DNA of 64,000 bases from Pseudooceanicola atlanticus (GTDB lineage Bacteria; Pseudomonadota; Alphaproteobacteria; Rhodobacterales; Rhodobacteraceae). The stretch is from contig NZ_AQQX01000004.1 of NCBI RefSeq assembly GCF_000768315.1, forward strand, positions 1 to 64,000. Direction: 5' to 3'. This document shows positions 58,953 to 64,000 of the stretch, piece after piece. The translations under genes were made by a program, and so were the position numbers. Every line of letters begins with the position of its first letter. Positions within the stretch are counted from its first letter, which is position 1. The notes under the pieces were generated by a model, which searched no databases, was not told where the DNA came from, and saw nothing but the letters and a program-made list of their open reading frames with translations.

Positions 58953-59840
58953 TCAAACCAACCGGTCCGCCAACGTCTCATGGCAATACCGGCTGATCTC
59001 GCCGGCACGGGTCAGCCAGATGTCGTCGCGCCGGGCCGCTACATGGGCCAGCGCGCGGCGCAGGTGGCGCAGGCGGTAGGGCTGGCCCACCAGGTAGGGA
59101 TGCAGGGCGATGCCCATGACCAGCGGCTGGGCCACCGATTGCTCCAGCATCTCGTCGAAATTGTCGATGATCATCTCCGCGAAATCCCGCGCCCCGTCCT
59201 TGCGGGCGACGATAGCGGGGATGTCGTTGACCTCCTGCGGGTAAGGGAGCGAAAGGAGCCGCCCGGCGCGGGTGCGTATCCAGACGGGCTGGTCGTCCAT
59301 GCACCAGTTCAGCGTGTAGCGATAGCCCGCCTCGGCCAGCAGGTCGGGGGTGACATGGCTTTCCGATATCCAGGGGCTCAGCCAGCCCTCGGGCGCCACG
59401 CCTTCGGCACCGGTCAGGATATCCGTCGCCTCCTCGATCAGGGCGCGTTCCTCGGGTTCGGGCAAAGGTCCCTGGCGTTCGGCATTGGTGCGGCCATGGC
59501 CCGCGATCTCGTCCCCGCGGCGGCGATGCGCCTCCAGCAGCGCGGGGGCGTAGTCGTACATGGCGGAATTGACCAGCACGGTGGCCGGCAGGTCGAGCCG
59601 GTCCAGCAGATCGAGCATCCGCCACGCCCCCACCCGGTTGCCGTAATCGCGCCAAGCATAGTTCAGCACGTCGGGCTGTTCGACCGCGGGGGCCAGTTCA
59701 GCCCCTGCCCCTTCGCCGAACGCGAAATGTTCTAGGTTCACGCCCAGGTAGACCGCCAGCCGCTTGCCGCCGGGCCAATCGTAATCGGGACGCCGGTCGA
59801 TCGGCACGTAATCGTAGCGGCCGTGGCCCGGCAGGCTCAC
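58953..59840 (-). CDS. polysaccharide deacetylase-family hydrolase (PuuE-like)
   Basis: A 295-residue NodB-fold protein. It has VYLGVNLEHFAFGEGAG near the N-terminus, then LVNSAMYDYAPALLE, GDEIAGHGRTNAERQG (the metal-site HxxxH-type region), GWLSPWISESHVTPDLLAEAGY and a late His in GIALHPYLVG. Members of this subfamily act on allantoin or other amides rather than on glycans. GTG at 59840 overlaps the upstream stop by four bases (GTGA). It is the last gene of the transporter-racemase operon, which suggests a ureide or hydantoin-like substrate; this is inference. Confidence 0.85.
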   Translation of the reverse strand: MSLPGHGRYDYVPIDRRPDYDWPGGKRLAVYLGVNLEHFAFGEGAGAELAPAVEQPDVLNYAWRDYGNRVGAWRMLDLLDRLDLPATVLVNSAMYDYAPALLEAHRRRGDEIAGHGRTNAERQGPLPEPEERALIEEATDILTGAEGVAPEGWLSPWISESHVTPDLLAEAGYRYTLNWCMDDQPVWIRTRAGRLLSLPYPQEVNDIPAIVARKDGARDFAEMIIDNFDEMLEQSVAQPLVMGIALHPYLVGQPYRLRHLRRALAHVAARRDDIWLTRAGEISRYCHETLADRLV

Positions 59841-60253
59841 AACGGCGCCTCGGCCAGGCCATGGGAATGCAGCAGGATTTCCGCGCTGTCGTTCCAGACC
59901 TGAGTTTCGGTGATCCGCCCGTCGCGCACGGTGAAGATGTCGATGTATCGGTTGGTCTCGAACGGCGTGCCATCGGGCCATTCGCCGTAAAGGTAGCCGG
60001 TGTTGAAGACCCGTACCTCTCCGGTTTCGGGGTCGAGCGCGGCATCGGTGCGCAGGAACCGCTTCTTGACCCAGGCATAACGCCTGGCGTTGAAGGCGGC
60101 GCTGTCGGCGGGGCCGGACATGCGCCGCCCGCCGGTAAAGGTCATGCGGAAATCGGGCGCCAGCCAGGCCGAGGCGCCCTCGGGGTCGGGCACCATCGAC
60201 AGCTCGAGATAGGTTTCGACGACTTTCTTGGCCTCGGCCACCGGATCGCTCAT
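59837..60253 (-). CDS. SnoaL-like / nuclear transport factor 2-fold protein
   Basis: A 138-residue protein of the SnoaL-like fold: AKKVVETYLELSMVPDPEGA, then WLAPDFRMTFTGGRRM, and DIFTVRDGRITETQVWNDSAEILL. It carries no diagnostic catalytic residues. ATG at 60253 follows GAGGAGG. It is coupled to the deacetylase-family gene and follows the racemase, so it probably acts in the same pathway. Confidence 0.85.
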   Translation of the reverse strand: MSDPVAEAKKVVETYLELSMVPDPEGASAWLAPDFRMTFTGGRRMSGPADSAAFNARRYAWVKKRFLRTDAALDPETGEVRVFNTGYLYGEWPDGTPFETNRYIDIFTVRDGRITETQVWNDSAEILLHSHGLAEAPL

Positions 60254-60263
60254 CACGTCCTCC

Positions 60264-60920
60264 TCAGGATGCCAGGGCGACATAGCCCGCCGCTGCCTGA
60301 GCCAGCCAGGCCGCCGCCGACACGCCGTCGATCAGCTGCACCCCGGTGCGCGCCTGTAGATCGCCCTGCAACGGCGCCATGCCGGCACAGCCCAGGATCA
60401 CCGCGCCGGCGCCGTCCTCGTCCCGTGCGCGGCAGATCTCGGTCGCGAGGGTCGCGCGGGTGGCGGGGCTGCCCTCGTCGATCTCGAGCACCGGCAGGCC
60501 ACTGGCCCGGACCGAGGCACAGGCCCCCGCGAACCCCATGGCGGCGATATTGCCCTCGATCACCGGGATCGACACGGGCAGCGAGGTCACGACCGAGAAC
60601 CGCCGCCCCAGCATCAGCGCCATCAGGTAGCTCGACTGGCCGATCCCCAGCACCGGGCAGCTGGCCGCCGCCTGCGCCTCGGCCAGGCCGGTATCGTCGA
60701 AACAGGCGATCACGATGGCATCCGCCCCCTGCACGCCGCGCACCAGGCGCAGCACCCCGGGCACGGCCGCATCGCCATCCTCGGGCCCTTCGATGGCGGG
60801 CGGGCCATCGGCATTGGTCAGGGCCGTGATCTCGGCCCCGGGCATGGCCTGCCGCGCGACCTGCGCGATCCCGGCGGTCATGGACGCCGTGGAATTCGGG
60901 TTGATGTAGACAAGACGCAT
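60264..60920 (-). CDS. aspartate/glutamate (hydantoin) racemase-family protein
   Basis: A 218-residue cofactor-independent racemase-family enzyme. It starts MRLVYINPNSTASMT, the hydantoin-racemase type N-terminus, and has both catalytic Cys segments: IVIACFDDTGLAEAQ and VILGCAGMAPLQ. Its ATG overlaps the permease stop by one base (TGATG); GTG at 60923 is an alternative. The context with an ABC transporter and an amidohydrolase-like enzyme suggests use of a chiral amide or hydantoin. Confidence 0.9.
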   Translation of the reverse strand: MRLVYINPNSTASMTAGIAQVARQAMPGAEITALTNADGPPAIEGPEDGDAAVPGVLRLVRGVQGADAIVIACFDDTGLAEAQAAASCPVLGIGQSSYLMALMLGRRFSVVTSLPVSIPVIEGNIAAMGFAGACASVRASGLPVLEIDEGSPATRATLATEICRARDEDGAGAVILGCAGMAPLQGDLQARTGVQLIDGVSAAAWLAQAAAGYVALAS

Positions 60921-61756
60921 CACACACCCTTGCCCGCGTCAGAGCCAAGCCGGGCTCGCCGTTTCGCCATCACCCAGGCGCCCAGCAGGAAGACCCCGAT
61001 GATCGCAAAGGAAAACAGTGTCGTCAGCGTGCCAAGCGCGTAGATCACCGGCGAGGTCACGTTGGTCGTCATGCCGAACACCTCGAGCGGCAGCGTGTTG
61101 TAGCTGCCCGCGGTGAGCAGGGTCCGGGCAAATTCGTCATAGCTCAGCGTGAAGCCGAACAGCGCGACCCCGATCAGCGACGGCGCGATGATCGGCAACA
61201 CCACGTGACGGATCGTCTGCCAGGAGGTCGCCCCCTGGTCGCGCGCGGCCTCCTCATAGCTCTTGTCGAAGCGGTTGAAGACCGCGAACATGATCAGCAG
61301 GCCGAAGGGCAACGTCCAGGTCAGCTGCGCGCCGAAGCCCGACGTGGCCCAATGCACCTTCAGCCCCAGCTGGTTGAAGATCAGCCCGATCCCCAGCGAG
61401 ATCAGGATCGACGGGATCACCAGCGAGGTGATCGCGACGTAGAACAGCAGCCCCGAGCCGACGAACCGCTTGCGGAAGGCCAGCCCCGCCATGACCGACA
61501 CGACCACGGTGGTGACCATGACCATCAGGCCCAGCCCCAGCGACCGGCGGAAGGCGCCCCAGATATCGCCCACGGCCTGTTCCTGGAACAGGTCGCGGAA
61601 CCAGTGGACCGACACGCCCCGCATCGGGAAGGTCAGCCCGCCCTGCGGCCCCTGAAAGCTGAGGATGCCGATGGTGATCGTGGGCCCGTAGAGGAACAGC
61701 ACGAACAGGCAGAAGAAGGCGGCGAGGACGTAGAACGAGATCGGACGCTTTTCCAT
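60920..61756 (-). CDS. ABC transporter permease, PotC-like
   Basis: A 278-residue membrane subunit with six predicted helices and the ATPase-contact loop EEAARDQGATSWQTIRHVVLPIIAPS (EAA motif). It resembles the second permease of polyamine/opine-type importers. It lies one base after the stop of the other permease gene, so the two are translated together. Confidence 0.93.
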   Translation of the reverse strand: MEKRPISFYVLAAFFCLFVLFLYGPTITIGILSFQGPQGGLTFPMRGVSVHWFRDLFQEQAVGDIWGAFRRSLGLGLMVMVTTVVVSVMAGLAFRKRFVGSGLLFYVAITSLVIPSILISLGIGLIFNQLGLKVHWATSGFGAQLTWTLPFGLLIMFAVFNRFDKSYEEAARDQGATSWQTIRHVVLPIIAPSLIGVALFGFTLSYDEFARTLLTAGSYNTLPLEVFGMTTNVTSPVIYALGTLTTLFSFAIIGVFLLGAWVMAKRRARLGSDAGKGV

Positions 61757-61757
61757 C

Positions 61758-62684
61758 TCACAGCTCCTTGCGGATATTGACGAAGCGCAGCAGGATCCCG
61801 ATGACCATCAAGACGGTCAGCAGCAGGATCACCGCCGTCGCCGCGGCCGACGGGTATTGCAGCAGCGAAATATCGTTCGAAATCAACCGTCCGACATTGG
61901 CGCGCTGCGATCCGGACATGAAGCGCACGGTGATGAAATCGCCCATCACCAGCGTCACCACGAAGATCGTGCCGATCATGATGCCCGGCTTGGTCAGCGG
62001 CAGGATCACGTGGCGCAGGGTCTGGAACCCGCTGGCGCCATTGTCGCGCGCGGCCTCCAGCAACGACCCGTCGATCCGCATCATCGTGTTGAAGATCGGC
62101 ACCACCATGAACAGCGTGTAAAGGTGCACGAAGGCCAGGATGACCGAGAAATCGGAATAGAGCAGCCATTCCAGCGGCTCGTCGATCAGCCCCCAGTCGA
62201 TCAGGGTCGAATTGGCGATGCCGTTGCGCCCCAGGAAGGGGATCCAGGAAATCATGCGGATGATGTTCGAGGTCCAGAACGGGATCGTGCAGAGCAGGAA
62301 CAGCGCGATCTGCATGGTCTGCGACCGCACGTGGAAGGCCAGGAAATAGGCCACGGTGAACCCGATCGCCAGGGTCAGCGCCCAGGTGATCGCGGCATAT
62401 TTGAAGGTGGCAAAGAAGACCCGGTAGGTCACTTCCGACCCGAAGAGAAAGGCGTAATTGTCCAGCTGGAAATCGGGATAGATCGAGAACTCGGTCGCGC
62501 CCCAGAAGCTCACGATGACGATCATCACGATGGGCGCCAGCAAAAAGCCGATCATCACCACGCTCAGCGGTGCGGCCTGCAACCAGCCCAGCACGTCCGG
62601 GCTCAATTTCCGCCCGGCGCGCTTTGCCGGCGCCGGCTGTGCCGGAGGCGCGTCGCCTGCCATGTCTGTCACCGAATTGGCCAT
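61758..62684 (-). CDS. ABC transporter permease, PotB-like
   Basis: A 308-residue membrane subunit. A Pro/Ala-rich cytoplasmic N-terminus of about 40 residues precedes six helices; the EAA loop is LEAARDNGASGFQTLRHVILPLTKPG. The start at 62684 (MANSVTDMAGD) avoids an unlikely 33-residue extension. The ATPase gene is not in the window and may lie beyond the right edge. Confidence 0.93.
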   Translation of the reverse strand: MANSVTDMAGDAPPAQPAPAKRAGRKLSPDVLGWLQAAPLSVVMIGFLLAPIVMIVIVSFWGATEFSIYPDFQLDNYAFLFGSEVTYRVFFATFKYAAITWALTLAIGFTVAYFLAFHVRSQTMQIALFLLCTIPFWTSNIIRMISWIPFLGRNGIANSTLIDWGLIDEPLEWLLYSDFSVILAFVHLYTLFMVVPIFNTMMRIDGSLLEAARDNGASGFQTLRHVILPLTKPGIMIGTIFVVTLVMGDFITVRFMSGSQRANVGRLISNDISLLQYPSAAATAVILLLTVLMVIGILLRFVNIRKEL

Positions 62685-62757
62685 GAGCGGACCATCCTCT
62701 TCATCTTGCCGAAAATACTCTCGGGGGGTGCGGGGGGGCAGACAGCCCCCCGCCTGC

Positions 62758-62816
62758 GCCGCGGGCCGCGTGGCCCGTGGCAATCAGATCGTGTCACGGG
62801 CCCCGCAGGGCCCGTG
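62758..62816. repeat. two related REP-like hairpins between binding protein and permease genes
   Basis: GCCGCGGGCC (62758-62767) pairs with GGCCCGTGGC (62772-62781), and CACGGGCCC (62795-62803) pairs with GGGCCCGTG (62808-62816). The right arms share GGCCCGTGGC. Hairpins at this point of an ABC operon often stabilise the binding-protein message and reduce permease expression. Confidence 0.7.
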
Positions 62817-62841
62817 GCCTTTGGATCAAGCGGTCTTTGGA

Positions 62842-64000
62842 TCAGGCGGCGATGAACTCGTTCCACTTGCGGACCATGTACTGGTTCTCGTCCATGACGG
62901 CGTTCCAGCACGCGACCGATCCCATGCGGTCGTAGAAGGACCCGCCATCGCGGACCTCGCCGGCCTCGGCCAGCTTGTCGCCGGTGGGCGAGGTGATGAC
63001 GTCGGTGGCTTCCTTGCCCTCGAACCAGTAGCCCCACTCGTTTTCCGACATGAACTCCTTCGAGGTTTCCGGAACGGCCGAGTAATAGCCCTGGCGCATC
63101 AGGTAGCCGCCGACCCAGCCCGACAGGTACCAGTTGATGTATTCGTAGGCCGCATCCAGCTCCATGCCGGACAGCGACGACGACAGGCCGATGCCGCCGC
63201 CCCAGGACCGGTAGCCCTCTTTCAGCGGCTGGTAGACGCAGGGGATGCCGCGCGACTTGACCGCGGTGATGGCCGGCGACCACATGGACTGGATCACCAC
63301 TTCGCCCGACGCCATCAGGTTCACCGACTCGTCGAAGGTCTTCCAGAAGGCGCGGAACTGCCCGTTGCGCTTGGCTTCGGTGAAGATCGCGAAGGTGGCG
63401 TCGATTTCCTCCTTCGTCATGTTGCCCTTGTCGCCATACTGGATCTCGCCCATGGCCTCGCAGACCATCGCCATGTCCATGATGCCGATCGAGGAGATGT
63501 CGAGGATCGAGGCCTTGCCCTTGAATTCGGGGTTCAGCAGCTCGGTCCAGCTTTCGATCGGACGGCCGATCAGGTCGGGGCGGATGCCCAGCGTGTCGGC
63601 GTTGTAGATCGTCGGGATGAGGGTCATCCAGTTGGTTTCTTCGTCCGCGAAGGTCTTGGCGCCCGGTTCGGGGATGAAGCCAACGGTATGCGGCGCGGTG
63701 CCCTGGGCGATCTCGGAGTCGGGCGTCAGCTTGCCCGAGCGGAAGATGCCGACGATCTTGTCGTAATTGGCGATCTTGGAGGTATCCATCGCCTGCAGGT
63801 TGCCGGTCGGCCAGACCTTCTTGCAGATCCAGTATTCGATATCGGCGATGTCGAAGCTGTCGGGCTGGGTCGCCGCGCGCTGCGTCACGCTGTCGGAATC
63901 GAGCGCGGTCATCTCAAGCGTGAAGCCCAGGTCTTCCTTCACCTTGTTGGCCACGTCGTTCAGGTTCGACACGCCGGTGCCGAACTGGCGCAGCACGATG
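62842..64000 (-). CDS. ABC transporter substrate-binding protein, 5' part beyond window
   Basis: At least 385 residues of a periplasmic solute-binding protein of the spermidine/putrescine type; the start and signal peptide lie beyond the right edge. Visible blocks include VLRQFGTGVSNLN, NWMTLIPTIYNADTLGIRP, ELLNPEFKGKASILDISSIG and the C-terminal AAYEYINWYLSGWVGGYLM. It is the first visible gene of the operon with two permeases, the racemase, the SnoaL-like protein and the deacetylase-family enzyme. The ligand is not a certain polyamine; operon context points to an amide or ureide. Confidence 0.9.
   Translation of the reverse strand, partial: IVLRQFGTGVSNLNDVANKVKEDLGFTLEMTALDSDSVTQRAATQPDSFDIADIEYWICKKVWPTGNLQAMDTSKIANYDKIVGIFRSGKLTPDSEIAQGTAPHTVGFIPEPGAKTFADEETNWMTLIPTIYNADTLGIRPDLIGRPIESWTELLNPEFKGKASILDISSIGIMDMAMVCEAMGEIQYGDKGNMTKEEIDATFAIFTEAKRNGQFRAFWKTFDESVNLMASGEVVIQSMWSPAITAVKSRGIPCVYQPLKEGYRSWGGGIGLSSSLSGMELDAAYEYINWYLSGWVGGYLMRQGYYSAVPETSKEFMSENEWGYWFEGKEATDVITSPTGDKLAEAGEVRDGGSFYDRMGSVACWNAVMDENQYMVRKWNEFIAA

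Overview
The window looks like chromosomal DNA of a GC-rich alphaproteobacterium of the Rhodobacteraceae (Roseobacter-type). Support for this is a LexA of the alphaproteobacterial type with a matching GAAC-N7-GAAC SOS box, split ccmE / ccmF-ccmH cytochrome c maturation genes, a ComEC without the usual C-terminal hydrolase domain, a Hint-domain protein, a one-chain indolepyruvate ferredoxin oxidoreductase, a heme-uptake locus with an Iron-Rhodo-type box, and many GTG starts. No rRNA, tRNA or CRISPR was recognised.

Layout. 1-4.4 kb is an AT-richer accessory island. It carries a two-gene reverse transcriptase operon on the minus strand that resembles the antiphage system DRT3 (Drt3a + Drt3b). 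The Drt3a-like gene is cut by one in-frame TAA exactly where a conserved Tyr codon is expected. A structured, gene-free stretch with an ACACACA motif follows the operon, and an IS256-type transposase remnant lies at the upstream side. 4.7-10.5 kb is core: lexA, comEC, gltX, gltA. 10.5-19.7 kb is mostly one minus-strand block: Hint protein, PaaG-like hydratase, ccmH, ccmF, a holin/endolysin pair that resembles a gene-transfer-agent lysis cassette, ccmE, argC, murI and an acyltransferase. 19.8-28.1 kb holds the indolepyruvate oxidoreductase with a divergent LysR regulator, a secreted beta-trefoil lectin, purL, bolA and grxD.

28.2-36.5 kb is central carbon metabolism and division: zapA with a coiled-coil partner, tkt, two gap paralogs that differ at the cofactor-determining residue, a serine hydrolase, a 47-residue membrane protein and an alpha/beta hydrolase that lacks its nucleophile. 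LacI-type operators of one pattern precede tkt and both gap genes. 36.5-44 kb holds coaD, a CBS-domain protein and a valine catabolic cluster (LysR, mmsA, isobutyryl-CoA dehydrogenase, 3-hydroxyisobutyryl-CoA hydrolase, mmsB). 44-49 kb holds two related exported proteins, uvrA with an SOS box, a rhodanese and a methyltransferase.

49.5-55.6 kb is a heme uptake locus (hmuSTUV divergent from the receptor). 55.8-59 kb has a TPR protein and two small membrane proteins in AT-richer DNA. 59-64 kb is an operon with a polyamine-type ABC transporter, an Asp/Glu-hydantoin racemase, a SnoaL-like protein and a polysaccharide-deacetylase-family hydrolase; its first visible gene runs off the window.

The most interesting items are the interrupted DRT3-like operon with its candidate ncRNA, the helically phased 11-bp repeats shared by the lexA and coaD upstream regions, the shared operator upstream of tkt and both gap genes, and the nucleophile-less alpha/beta hydrolase.
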